This document shows positions 1 through 6,820 of a DNA stretch of 64,000 nt, piece after piece. Position numbers and translations under genes: made by a program. Source of the stretch: a marine group bacterium Sva0996 bin134 (GTDB lineage Bacteria; Actinomycetota; Acidimicrobiia; Acidimicrobiales; Bin134); contig MPNQ01000014.1 of assembly GCA_002239105.1 (NCBI GenBank), forward strand, positions 1 to 64,000, given 5' to 3'. Numbering within the stretch: position 1 is the stretch's first letter; each line of letters opens with the position of its first letter. The notes below the pieces were generated by a model, which was given only the letters and a program-made list of their open reading frames with translations, searched no databases and was not told the DNA's origin.

Positions 1-1077
1 AGCGGCAAGCCGATCAGCGAGTCGGCGCTGCCGTCCCGGTTCGACTCGCCCGACTATCAAATACTCCTCGTGGCGGAGAAGTACCAGACCGGCTTCGACC
101 AGCCGTTGTTGCAGGCCATGTATGTAGACAAGCGCCTCGATGGGGTCCAGGCCGTGCAAACGCTGTCGCGCCTCAACCGGGTTGCTCCCGGCAAGAGCGA
201 CCCGTTCGTTCTGGACTTCGTCAACAATCCCGAAGACATCGGCGCGGCCTTCGCCCCCTACTACGACCAGACAGAGCTCGAAGCCCAATCAGACCCGATT
301 GTGCTCGATGGCCTCAAGCACGAACTCGATGAGATGCAGGTGTACCACCACGACGAAGTCGAGCGGTTCGCCCAGGTGTACTTCCAACCCTTCGACAAAC
401 TCCAAAAGAGCGACCATGCGATGTTGATGGTGGAACTTCAACCCGCTGTTGGCCGGTTCAGAGAGCTTGACGATGACGAGCAGGCGAGGTTTCGCGACCG
501 GCTCGGGGCATTTGTCCGGCTCTATGCCTTCATCAGCCAGATCATCCCCTACGCCGACGGCGAACTCGAACAGCTTGCAGCTTTCGCCAGAAGGCTGTTG
601 CCGAGCCTTCGCGATGACATGGCGGAACAGCTTCGCCTTGAAGACGAAGTCGAGTTGGAGTACTACCGGCTGCAACACGTGTCCACCGGAGCCATCGACC
701 TCAACGACGACGGCCCAACCGTGAGGAGCCCGACCGAAGTGGGCACCGGCCGCACCGAGGAAGACGAGGCCCCACTCTCAGAGATCATCGCCAGCCTCAA
801 CGACCGATTCGGCACAGCCTTCAACGAATCAGACCGGCTGTTCTTCGAGCAGATACAAGAAGACGGCGTGAATGACGAGAACATCAGCCAGACCGCCACA
901 GCCAACTCCTTCGAGAAGTTCGAGCTCGCTATCCGCCAAGAACTGCCGAAGCTGATGATCGACCGCATGGCCGACAACGATGAAATCGTCAAACGCTGCC
1001 TCAACGACCCCGCCTTCCAAGAAATTGTGTTCGCCGGCCTAGCCAAAGGCATCTACGAAACAGTCACAGCCCAGTAA
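1..1077 (+). CDS. hsdR: Type I restriction endonuclease R subunit, C-terminal part (5' end outside window)
   Basis: The reading frame is open from the first base, so the gene starts upstream. The visible part begins inside the second RecA-like helicase domain: YQTGFDQP (helicase motif V region) and QTLSRLNR (motif VI, with the arginine finger) are typical of HsdR proteins, which translocate DNA with ATP and cut it at a distance. The remaining ~290 residues are charged and probably helical, as expected for the HsdR C-terminal region that docks on the methyltransferase core. No hsdM or hsdS lies downstream; they may be upstream. A stand-alone DEAD/DEAH helicase with the same C-terminal domain is the main alternative. 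Confidence 0.8.
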   Translation, partial: SGKPISESALPSRFDSPDYQILLVAEKYQTGFDQPLLQAMYVDKRLDGVQAVQTLSRLNRVAPGKSDPFVLDFVNNPEDIGAAFAPYYDQTELEAQSDPIVLDGLKHELDEMQVYHHDEVERFAQVYFQPFDKLQKSDHAMLMVELQPAVGRFRELDDDEQARFRDRLGAFVRLYAFISQIIPYADGELEQLAAFARRLLPSLRDDMAEQLRLEDEVELEYYRLQHVSTGAIDLNDDGPTVRSPTEVGTGRTEEDEAPLSEIIASLNDRFGTAFNESDRLFFEQIQEDGVNDENISQTATANSFEKFELAIRQELPKLMIDRMADNDEIVKRCLNDPAFQEIVFAGLAKGIYETVTAQ

Positions 1078-1148
1078 TCGCAGGCGCCCGAGCGGCCAAT
1101 GGGAACGGGCCACAACCCCAATCGGGTAGATGCTGTCACAGGGGTCGG

Positions 1149-1154
1149 TATACT
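1149..1154 (+). promoter_or_regulatory. Leaderless -10 hexamer before the DUF222/HNH gene
   Basis: TATACT, followed after 7 nt by the ATG at 1162. This puts the transcription start at or next to the start codon. No good -35 box is seen at the usual distance. Confidence 0.55.
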
Positions 1155-1161
1155 TGTATGC

Positions 1162-2436
1162 ATGGAGTTTAGGCCCCTTGAGCAGGGGATACGGGCTGGC
1201 AGCGGGCCTTCTGGGCCGGTGTGGCCGGAGGCAGTTGACGTCTCCAGGATGTCGCTGATGGAGCTGCGGGAGCGGTTGGGGTTGATCAAAAGGGCCGAGG
1301 CCCGGCTGGCCGCAATGAAGACGGCAGCGCTGACCGCCTATGCCAACCTTGGAGGCGAGGGATTGGCCCGCCGGATGGCCTTGGAAGAGCTTCAGGCCTC
1401 CAAGCAGCAGGCCCGACAGGAGGTGGAAACGGCCTCCCAGCTTTCGCAGGTTCCCGAGACTCTCGATGCGTTGGGCGCCGGTGAGATTCCCGAGGCCCAT
1501 GCCAAGCAGATCGCCAAGGCCGCTTCTCAGGGGCCGGTTGACGAGGCCGTGCTAGTGGAGGCGGCCCGACACGAAGATTTCGGCACCTTCTCCAAGACGC
1601 TGCGCGACCACCAGCATGAGCAGTCGGGCGACGACGGCAAGTCGTTGATGGCCAAGCAGCGGGAGCGCCGTTCATTTCGTTTTTTCAAGTCTCCTGACGA
1701 CGGTATGTTCGTTGTGAACGGGCGGTTCGATCCGGTTGCGGGGAATCGTATGGAGGCTGCGCTGGCCGATGAGGTGCGCCGCCTGGCCAACAGCAGCAAA
1801 GACAGCGACCAGACGGCGTTCGACCAGCGGATGGCCGACGCCTTGGAGAATCTGGTCTGCGCCGACACCAGTGACCGCAAGCCCCAGGGCACCACCCTGG
1901 TCTTGACCGCCGACTGGGACGCGCTGAACCAAGAACTGGCCAACGCCCGCCTGCTCGACGGCACACCCCTGCCGGTTTCTGAGGCCCTGCGGCTGGCCTG
2001 CAACGCCGACATCGTGCCCACGGTGTTCGACACCAAGAACCAGGAACTGTGGGTGGGGCGCAAACATCGCCTGGCCACCGAAGCCCAGCGGGCTGCGCTC
2101 ATCGTCCGGGACAAGCACTGCATCGGATGCGGACGATCAGCCGTGTGGTGCGAAGCCCATCACATCGAAGAGTGGCTGACGGGCGGCCGTACCGATATCG
2201 ACAACCTGGTGCTGGTCTGCAAGAGCTGCCACCACAACATCCACGACGACGGCTGGACAGTACAGCGAAAACGAAACGGCGATTACGAACTCAGACCACC
2301 ACCGGCGCCTTATCCCGACTCCCAGTCGGTGCACGCTCGCTGCGGCCCATCTCCCCCAACCGCAAGAGCCACCTATCCACGATCAGGGGGAAAGCTCACG
2401 ACCAAAACTAGGGCCCACTCCAATCTCGCAGCATGA
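1162..2436 (+). CDS. DUF222 domain / HNH endonuclease protein
   Basis: A 424-residue protein of the DUF222-HNH family, which is multiplied in actinobacterial genomes (13E12-type repeats in mycobacteria). The N-terminal ~280 residues are helical DUF222-like sequence. The C-terminal part has the HNH nuclease core: CIGCG, then CEAHHIEEW, DNLVLVCKSCHHNIH, with two zinc-binding CxxC pairs and the His-Asn-His residues. The biological role of the family is not established; DNA cleavage is inferred from the HNH motif. The ATG at 1162 is chosen because TATACT sits 7 nt upstream; an upstream ATG at 1099 would overlap that promoter. The 3' end overlaps the convergent acetyltransferase gene by 29 nt. Confidence 0.85.
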   Translation: MEFRPLEQGIRAGSGPSGPVWPEAVDVSRMSLMELRERLGLIKRAEARLAAMKTAALTAYANLGGEGLARRMALEELQASKQQARQEVETASQLSQVPETLDALGAGEIPEAHAKQIAKAASQGPVDEAVLVEAARHEDFGTFSKTLRDHQHEQSGDDGKSLMAKQRERRSFRFFKSPDDGMFVVNGRFDPVAGNRMEAALADEVRRLANSSKDSDQTAFDQRMADALENLVCADTSDRKPQGTTLVLTADWDALNQELANARLLDGTPLPVSEALRLACNADIVPTVFDTKNQELWVGRKHRLATEAQRAALIVRDKHCIGCGRSAVWCEAHHIEEWLTGGRTDIDNLVLVCKSCHHNIHDDGWTVQRKRNGDYELRPPPAPYPDSQSVHARCGPSPPTARATYPRSGGKLTTKTRAHSNLAA

Positions 2437-2926
2437 GTTGCATCACGGTTACATCTAGCCAGCGGCCGAACTTGCGGCCTACTTCGCGTTCCACGCCGGC
2501 CACTTCGAAGCCTGCGGAGCGGTGGACGGCTACCGAGGCCTCGTTTTTTCCGGATATGCGGGCGATTGCGGTGTGGAAACCGTGGCTCTGGGCGAGCCCG
2601 ATGATTTCAACCAGCAGAGCCCGGCCGATGCCCTTGCCCCGGTGGTCCTGGTGGACGTACACCGAGTTCTCCACCGTGGTGTTGTAGGCCGGACGGGTAT
2701 GGAAGGGCGATAGGGAGGCATATCCGATCACTGAGTCCTCGTCTTCGTCTTCGGCAGGCGTGGCCACCAGCACCGCGTGGACACCGCTGCGATCCCTTAG
2801 CCAGGCTTGCTGCGCCGCCAACGATCGAGGCTCAATGTCGAACGTGCTCGTCCCGTTCAGCACCTCGTAGTTGTAAATCTCACGGATGCCTTCGGCATCA
2901 GACAGCTTCGCCGCTCGAATCGCCAC
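2408..2926 (-). CDS. GNAT N-acetyltransferase, phosphinothricin-acetyltransferase-like
   Basis: A 172-residue single-domain GNAT protein that would transfer acetyl from acetyl-CoA to a small amine. It resembles the Pat/Bar/YncA group: an early IREIYNYEV segment, TFDIEPRS, NSVYVHQDHRGKGIGRAL (the Q/RxxGxG/A acetyl-CoA loop) and a C-terminal GFEVAGVEREVGRKFGRW. The true substrate could be an amino acid analogue or methionine sulfone rather than phosphinothricin. The GTG at 2926 is chosen because TACGGT lies 7 nt upstream (leaderless pattern) and the family starts near here; a GTG at 2950 adds eight residues. It converges on and overlaps the DUF222/HNH gene. Confidence 0.8.
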   Translation of the reverse strand: MAIRAAKLSDAEGIREIYNYEVLNGTSTFDIEPRSLAAQQAWLRDRSGVHAVLVATPAEDEDEDSVIGYASLSPFHTRPAYNTTVENSVYVHQDHRGKGIGRALLVEIIGLAQSHGFHTAIARISGKNEASVAVHRSAGFEVAGVEREVGRKFGRWLDVTVMQLMLRDWSGP

Positions 2927-3010
2927 CGGGTGCACCGTACTGTCCGCCACCTCCCAATTCTGGCTTTCCCGCCGCAGGCAGAGAGTGGCAATATTGGCAT
3001 TGCATAGGGA

Positions 3011-3016
3011 TAGAGT
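3011..3016 (+). promoter_or_regulatory. Possible -10 box before tRNA-Thr
   Basis: TAGAGT lies 9 nt before the mature 5' end of the tRNA. TTGGCA and TGGCAA upstream are not at a convincing -35 distance, so this is tentative. Confidence 0.25.
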
Positions 3017-3025
3017 TCCCAGCCC

Positions 3026-3098
3026 GCCTCCTTAGCTCAGTCGGCAGAGCGTTTCCATGGTAAGGAAAAGGTCGAGAGTTCGATTCTCTCAGGAGGCT
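3026..3098 (+). tRNA. tRNA-Thr (GGT)
   Basis: A full cloverleaf can be drawn. The acceptor arms GCCTCCT/AGGAGGC pair perfectly, the D arm is GCTCAGTCGGCAGAGC, the anticodon stem is TTTCC/GGAAA with loop ATGGTAA (anticodon GGT at 3059-3061), and the T arm is GAGAG-TTCGATT-CTCTC. The discriminator is T and the 3' CCA is not encoded. It reads ACC and ACU codons. Confidence 0.93.
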
Positions 3099-3110
3099 CA
3101 GGGTCTCCTC

Positions 3111-3127
3111 AGCGGCATTCCGCCGCT
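3111..3127 (+). other. Small hairpin between the two tRNA genes
   Basis: AGCGGC and GCCGCT flank a 5-nt loop. No T-run follows, so a processing or spacer hairpin is more likely than a terminator. Confidence 0.35.
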
Positions 3128-3139
3128 AGGGGGCTCCGG

Positions 3140-3216
3140 GGCGGCGTAGCTCAGTTGGTAAGAGCGCTCGACTCATAATCGAGAGGTCGCCAGTTCGAGT
3201 CTGGCCGCCGCTACCA
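3140..3216 (+). tRNA. tRNA-Met (CAT), elongator type
   Basis: The acceptor arms are GGCGGCG and CGCCGCT (the first pair is G-U), the D arm is GCTCAGTTGGTAAGAGC, and the anticodon stem is CTCGA/TCGAG with loop CTCATAA (CAT at 3174-3176). The T arm is GCCAG-TTCGAGT-CTGGC. Discriminator A and an encoded CCA follow. The paired first acceptor position argues against initiator tRNA. A lysidine-modified tRNA-Ile2 is possible but the body resembles actinobacterial elongator Met. Confidence 0.9.
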
Positions 3217-3246
3217 CCCACTCTTTCGCCTGAGACCAACCAGCGA

Positions 3247-3252
3247 TACTCT
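3247..3252 (+). promoter_or_regulatory. Candidate leaderless -10 box of the sigma factor gene
   Basis: TACTCT is followed by exactly 6 nt and then ATC at 3259, which is in frame with the sigma factor. The spacing matches the TANNNT-N6-start pattern seen at other genes in the window, although the start triplet would be non-canonical. Confidence 0.35.
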
Positions 3253-3303
3253 GGCCCCATCGAACCCACTGCATCTCGCGAGCCGATCCCCGAAGACGCC
3301 GAG

Positions 3304-3891
3304 TTGGTGGATGCCGCCCGCCGCGGAGACCGAGATGCGTTCAACGAGCTTGTTCGGTCCACCTACCGAGACATCTATTCCTTGGCCTACCGCCTCACCG
3401 GCAACCGGGACGACGCCGGCGACGTAGTGCAAGACGCCTATGTCCGGGCCTACCGGGCAATCCGCCGCTTCCGAGGCGATTCCAGCTTCTCCACCTGGAT
3501 GTACCGCATCACCAGCAACTGCGCGTCTACCCATTTGAGCCGCCGCACTCGCCAGCGCACCGAGGAGCTGAGCAGCGACGCTCCCATCGTCGATCTGCGC
3601 CCTGAGCAGGATCCGAGCCTGCGGGCTGAGGCGGCCGTTCTGCGCCACCACATCGACCGGGCCATCCGAGCGCTGCCCGAGCGACTGCGCCAAGTGGTGG
3701 TGTTGCGCGATCTGCATGATCTCTCCCACAGCGAGATAGCCGCCGAGTTGGGCATCACCACCTCAGCGGCCAAGGTCCGACTCCACCGGGCCCGACAGCG
3801 GCTCAAGGCCGTGCTGCAACCCACCACCGAGCTCGGTGAAGGCCAAACTGCACTTTTGCCCCAAGACGAGCAAGACGAGGAGGCCTCATGA
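3304..3891 (+). CDS. RNA polymerase sigma factor, ECF (sigma-70) family
   Basis: A 195-residue two-domain sigma factor that would direct RNA polymerase to a special promoter set. Region 2 is at residues ~8-75 (AFNELVRSTYRDIYSLAYRL, DVVQDAYVRAYRAIRRFRG, then SFSTWMYRITSNCASTHLSR) and region 4 at ~108-165 (RAIRALPERLRQVVVLRDL, the SHSEIAAELGITTSAAKVRLHRARQRL helix-turn-helix). The first canonical starts are TTG 3304 and GTG 3307, but family-like sequence (EDAEL) continues upstream to an in-frame ATC at 3259 that has a -10 box 6 nt before it, so the protein may be longer. The stop overlaps the start of the next small ORF (ATGA), which suggests co-translation with a possible partner. Confidence 0.88.
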   Translation: MVDAARRGDRDAFNELVRSTYRDIYSLAYRLTGNRDDAGDVVQDAYVRAYRAIRRFRGDSSFSTWMYRITSNCASTHLSRRTRQRTEELSSDAPIVDLRPEQDPSLRAEAAVLRHHIDRAIRALPERLRQVVVLRDLHDLSHSEIAAELGITTSAAKVRLHRARQRLKAVLQPTTELGEGQTALLPQDEQDEEAS

Positions 3892-4073
3892 TCAAAGACG
3901 CCTCCCGATCTCTCGACCACCGTCCCCCGACCGAGGCGCCCCCCACCCTGGTATGGAAAGTCATGGCTCGTCTCGACCAGTACGACCGGCGCCGACAACT
4001 CCTCAGACGCTTCCTGGCCGCCACCACCCTCGCCGTGGTCACCGTCTTATTCCGCCGCCGCACCCGCCGTTAG
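3888..4073 (+). CDS. Small basic protein with one membrane segment, coupled to the sigma factor gene
   Basis: A 61-residue ORF whose ATG overlaps the sigma factor stop (ATGA at 3888-3891), the usual arrangement for a sigma factor and its regulator. Residues ~43-55 (FLAATTLAVVTVLF) could span or dip into the membrane and are followed by RRRTRR, a cytoplasmic positive anchor. It lacks the HxxxCxxC zinc motif of common anti-sigma factors and is shorter than them. It may be a minimal anti-sigma factor, a remnant, or not expressed. I do not recognise a family. Confidence 0.5.
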   Translation: MIKDASRSLDHRPPTEAPPTLVWKVMARLDQYDRRRQLLRRFLAATTLAVVTVLFRRRTRR

Positions 4074-4101
4074 CCACTCCCCGACCGCAGTTTTGCATTG
4101 C

Positions 4102-4113
4102 GGGTTGCAACCC
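4102..4113 (+). promoter_or_regulatory. Perfect 12-bp palindrome and possible -35 before tRNA-Trp/secE
   Basis: GGGTTGCAACCC contains TTGCAA, a plausible -35 box; the best -10 at 17-18 nt (TTGTAC/TGTACA) is poor. It lies 33 nt upstream of tRNA-Trp and could be promoter DNA or an operator. Confidence 0.3.
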
Positions 4114-4145
4114 TGGGCACGGTAGCCTTGTACAACCCCTGACAA

Positions 4146-4218
4146 AGGGCAGTGGCTCAATTGGTAGAGCACCGGTCTCCAAAACCGGCGGTTGGGGGTT
4201 CGAGTCCCTCCTGCCCTG
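4146..4218 (+). tRNA. tRNA-Trp (CCA)
   Basis: Acceptor arms AGGGCAG/CTGCCCT, D arm GCTCAATTGGTAGAGC, anticodon stem CCGGT/ACCGG with loop CTCCAAA (CCA at 4179-4181), and T arm GGGGG-TTCGAGT-CCCTC. The discriminator is G, as for bacterial tRNA-Trp. CCA is not encoded. Its place just before secE-nusG is a conserved bacterial arrangement and supports the call. Confidence 0.95.
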
Positions 4219-4263
4219 CGTAAGCAATTCCGTCTCCGCAGTGCCGGGCGCACTGGAGTCCCA

Positions 4264-4569
4264 ATGACCGACCTGAACAGACAACAGAAACGGATGGCCA
4301 AGAAGCAGGGCTTCGTCGATGAGCAAGGCGACCCCGTCCGCGAGCGCCGCCAGCAGCGAAACCAGCCTCGACCCGGAGAAGAACGGGCGGGCCCAGTCCA
4401 GTTCATGCGCGAGGTACGCGGCGAACTCCGCAAGGTTTCGTGGCCGCGGCGCGATGAAGTAGTCAACTACTCCATAGTGGTTCTGGTGGTCCTGGTGCTG
4501 CTCACCACGGCCATCGGCCTGCTCGACTGGGGATTCAGCGAAGCCATCCTGAAGTTGTTCGATCGATGA
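4264..4569 (+). CDS. secE: Preprotein translocase subunit SecE
   Basis: A 101-residue protein that clamps SecY in the SecYEG channel of the inner membrane. The N-terminal half is polar; the conserved amphipathic segment REVRGELRKVSWPRRDEVV is followed by one transmembrane helix (YSIVVLVVLVLLTTAIGLLD). The one-helix form is normal for actinobacteria. The ATG at 4264 gives the family-typical start (MTDLNRQQKR); an open frame upstream runs into tRNA-Trp and is not coding. The gene overlaps nusG by the ATGA at 4566-4569. Confidence 0.95.
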   Translation: MTDLNRQQKRMAKKQGFVDEQGDPVRERRQQRNQPRPGEERAGPVQFMREVRGELRKVSWPRRDEVVNYSIVVLVVLVLLTTAIGLLDWGFSEAILKLFDR

Positions 4570-5375
4570 GCCCTGAGCTAGACGAGACCGAGATGACAGA
4601 CCTCTTCCCCACCAGTACCGACGCGGTTGCGCCGGAAACCGAGACGGTCGACGCCGCCGAGGCTGCCGCGGCGTTGCTGCCCACCGGACCGGGCCCCCAG
4701 CCCGACCCCGATGTGGCTGGCCAGTCGGACGCCGCCCTCTTGCAAGAGTCCGACGAGGTGATCGACGCCGACGAGCTGGTGTATGAGAAAACCGACGAAG
4801 AGATCGAGACCATCAGCCCGTACGACATGCCCGGCAAGTGGTACGTGGTCCACACCCAATCCGGCTACGAGAACAAGGTCCAGCAGAACATCGAAGCCCG
4901 GCGAAGGACAATGGGGATGGAAAGCCATATCCACGAAACCGTCATCCCCATGGAAGACGTGGTGGAGTTCAAGGCCGGCAAGAAAGTAACCACCAAGAAA
5001 AAGATGTTCCCCGGCTATCTCCTGGTACGGGCCGAGATGAACGACATCTCCTGGGATGTGATCCGCAACACCCCCGGCGTGACTGGCTTTGTGGGCCACG
5101 GTCGGCGGGGCAGCAAGCCCTCGCCCCTCAAGCGCAAGGACGTGGAGAACTTCCTCCAGGTCAAAACCGATGGCGAGCAGACCGTCCGCCGCACCAAGCC
5201 CCGTCTGCTCTACGAAGTGGGCGAGACCATCCGGGTCAAAGAAGGGCCGTTCGCCGACTTCTCCGGCGAGGTGGCCGAGATCAACGAGGATCAGCTCAAG
5301 GTAAAGGTCTTGGTCAACATTTTCGGGCGGGAAACACCGGTCGAACTCGAATTCTCCCAAGTCGCCAAGCTCTAA
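4566..5375 (+). CDS. nusG: Transcription termination/antitermination factor NusG, with acidic N-terminal extension
   Basis: NusG binds RNA polymerase through its NGN domain and links it to Rho or the ribosome through its KOW domain. The NGN domain starts near residue 90 (GKWYVVHTQSGYENKV) and includes the conserved MFPGYLLVRAEM stretch; the C-terminal KOW domain contains EGPFADFSGEVAEI. At 269 residues it is much longer than the ~180-residue minimal NusG because of an ~88-residue Asp/Glu/Ala/Pro-rich, probably disordered N-terminus. Such extensions occur in actinobacterial NusG. It is translationally coupled to secE. Confidence 0.96.
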   Translation: MSPELDETEMTDLFPTSTDAVAPETETVDAAEAAAALLPTGPGPQPDPDVAGQSDAALLQESDEVIDADELVYEKTDEEIETISPYDMPGKWYVVHTQSGYENKVQQNIEARRRTMGMESHIHETVIPMEDVVEFKAGKKVTTKKKMFPGYLLVRAEMNDISWDVIRNTPGVTGFVGHGRRGSKPSPLKRKDVENFLQVKTDGEQTVRRTKPRLLYEVGETIRVKEGPFADFSGEVAEINEDQLKVKVLVNIFGRETPVELEFSQVAKL

Positions 5376-5403
5376 GAGGACCTAGCCAAAAAGGGGCACA
5401 GCC

Positions 5404-5829
5404 ATGGCTCAAAAGAAGGTAGCCACCACTATCAAGATCCAGATTCCCGCCGGCCAAGCCACACCCGCGCCTCCGGTGGGCACCGCTTTAGGCCCCCATG
5501 GAGTGGCCATCATGGACTTCTGCCGTGACTACAACGCCAAGACCGAGGACAAGCGGGGCCAGATCATCCCGGTGGAGATCACCATCTACGAAGACCGGAC
5601 GTTCACGTTTATCACCAAGACCCCGCCCACCTCTTTCCTGATTCGGGAAGCGGCTGGCTTGGAGAAGGGTTCCATGGAGCCGGGCCGCGAAGTGGTCGGT
5701 GCCATCACCGACGATCAGTGCGCCGAGATCGCCAAAGTCAAGATACCCGACCTCAACACCGATGACCTCGAGCAGGCCAAGCTGCAAGTGGCGGGAACCG
5801 CCCGCAGCATGGGCATCCAAGTGGAGTAG
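5404..5829 (+). CDS. rplK: 50S ribosomal protein L11
   Basis: A 141-residue L11, which forms the GTPase-associated centre with 23S rRNA. The N-terminal proline-rich loop ([21 protein letters not shown]) that binds thiostrepton together with rRNA, and the C-terminal rRNA-binding domain ([26 protein letters not shown]), are both present. Length is standard. An AAGGGG ribosome binding site precedes the ATG. It sits in the normal secE-nusG-rplK-rplA order. Confidence 0.98.
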   Translation: MAQKKVATTIKIQIPAGQATPAPPVGTALGPHGVAIMDFCRDYNAKTEDKRGQIIPVEITIYEDRTFTFITKTPPTSFLIREAAGLEKGSMEPGREVVGAITDDQCAEIAKVKIPDLNTDDLEQAKLQVAGTARSMGIQVE

Positions 5830-5915
5830 TCGAGTACCGGACCAACACAGCAGTCATATCCAACTGCCCGGCGGGACAACCTCGCCCGACGGGCCACAAC
5901 ACCGAGGGAGCCGAA

Positions 5916-6617
5916 ATGGCGAATAAAGGCAAGCGGTACAGCGATGCCGCCCAGCGCTACGACAAGCAGCACCCGCACACCGCCGCTGAGGGCGTGGAGC
6001 TGATAAAGAGCTTGGCCGCGGCAAAGTTCGACGAGACCCTTGAGCTCGCGGCCCGACTGGGGGTCGACCCCCGCAAGGCCGAGCAGATGATCCGGGGTAC
6101 AGTCTCTTTGCCCTCGGGCACTGGCACCGACGTTCGAGTGGCGGTGTTCGCCCAGGGCGAGGCGGCTGCACAGGCCAGCGAAGCCGGCGCCGACGTGGTA
6201 GGCGCCGACGATCTCGCCGAGGAAGTGCAAGGGGGCAAGATGGACTTCGATGTGGCCATCGCCACCCCCGACATGATGCCGGTGGTGGGCCGATTGGGAA
6301 AGATCCTCGGTCCACGCGGGCTTATGCCCAACCCCAAGACCGGCACCGTCACCGATGACGTGGCCAAAGCGGTAGCCGAGTTCAAGAGCGGCAAGGTGGA
6401 GTACCGCACCGACCGCCAAGGGAATATTCATGTGCCGGTCGGCAAGGTCAGCTTCGAGCCCGATGCCCTGGTGGCCAACATCCAAGCAGTGATGGAGGAG
6501 CTGAACCGAGCCAAGCCCGCAGCCCTCAAGGGCCGCTATATCCGCAAAGTCACCATCTGCTCCACCATGGGTCCCAGTATCCGTCTGGATCCCGCCGACT
6601 TGGGGGCCACCACCTGA
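5916..6617 (+). CDS. rplA: 50S ribosomal protein L1
   Basis: A 233-residue L1 of the mobile stalk next to the E site. Characteristic stretches are FDETLELAARLGVDPRKAEQ near the N-terminus and VGRLGKILGPRGLMPNPKTG in domain II. L1 commonly represses its own operon by binding mRNA; the 86-nt rplK-rplA gap is long for this operon and could hold such a site, but no structure was assigned. A GAGGGAG site sits 5 nt before the ATG. Confidence 0.98.
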   Translation: MANKGKRYSDAAQRYDKQHPHTAAEGVELIKSLAAAKFDETLELAARLGVDPRKAEQMIRGTVSLPSGTGTDVRVAVFAQGEAAAQASEAGADVVGADDLAEEVQGGKMDFDVAIATPDMMPVVGRLGKILGPRGLMPNPKTGTVTDDVAKAVAEFKSGKVEYRTDRQGNIHVPVGKVSFEPDALVANIQAVMEELNRAKPAALKGRYIRKVTICSTMGPSIRLDPADLGATT

Positions 6618-6686
6618 TCTGGTAGATTTTGCCGCTCACAATTTATCGATTTGCCGCAGACATCAGGCGCAGTGCCGAGCACCGCT

Positions 6687-6692
6687 TAATCT
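6687..6692 (+). promoter_or_regulatory. Possible -10 box for rplJ-rplL
   Basis: TAATCT upstream of the L10 leader. No convincing -35 is seen at 16-18 nt, so this is only a candidate. Confidence 0.25.
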
Positions 6693-6699
6693 GCTGAAG

Positions 6700-6820
6700 C
6701 TCTGTCCACCACGGACCGAGCCAAGGTCGGCCTGACGAGGTGAACCCTCCCAATACCCATGGGGCGTTCGCATGTCGGCGGCGCCCCATTGCTGCATCTC
6801 ACGGAGGGTTCGGCAACCTG
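6700..6820 (+). promoter_or_regulatory. L10-type ribosomal protein leader before rplJ
   Basis: The 203-nt rplA-rplJ gap holds a clear RNA structure. An outer 8-bp helix pairs AACCCTCC (6743-6750) with GGAGGGTT (6803-6810), and an inner 8-bp helix pairs ATGGGGCG (6759-6766) with CGCCCCAT (6782-6789). The outer 3' strand contains GGAGGG, the only good ribosome binding site for rplJ, 12 nt before its ATG. L10 (usually with L12) binds such leaders to repress its own synthesis; here the repressed form would hide the ribosome binding site directly. The exact 5' boundary and the kink-turn were not resolved. Confidence 0.65.

Noticed and set aside
4192..4263. Upstream extension of secE
   Set aside because: Runs into tRNA-Trp; the family start is the ATG at 4264.
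6740..6820. Upstream ATG for rplJ
   Set aside because: Lies in the structured leader; translated sequence is not L10-like.
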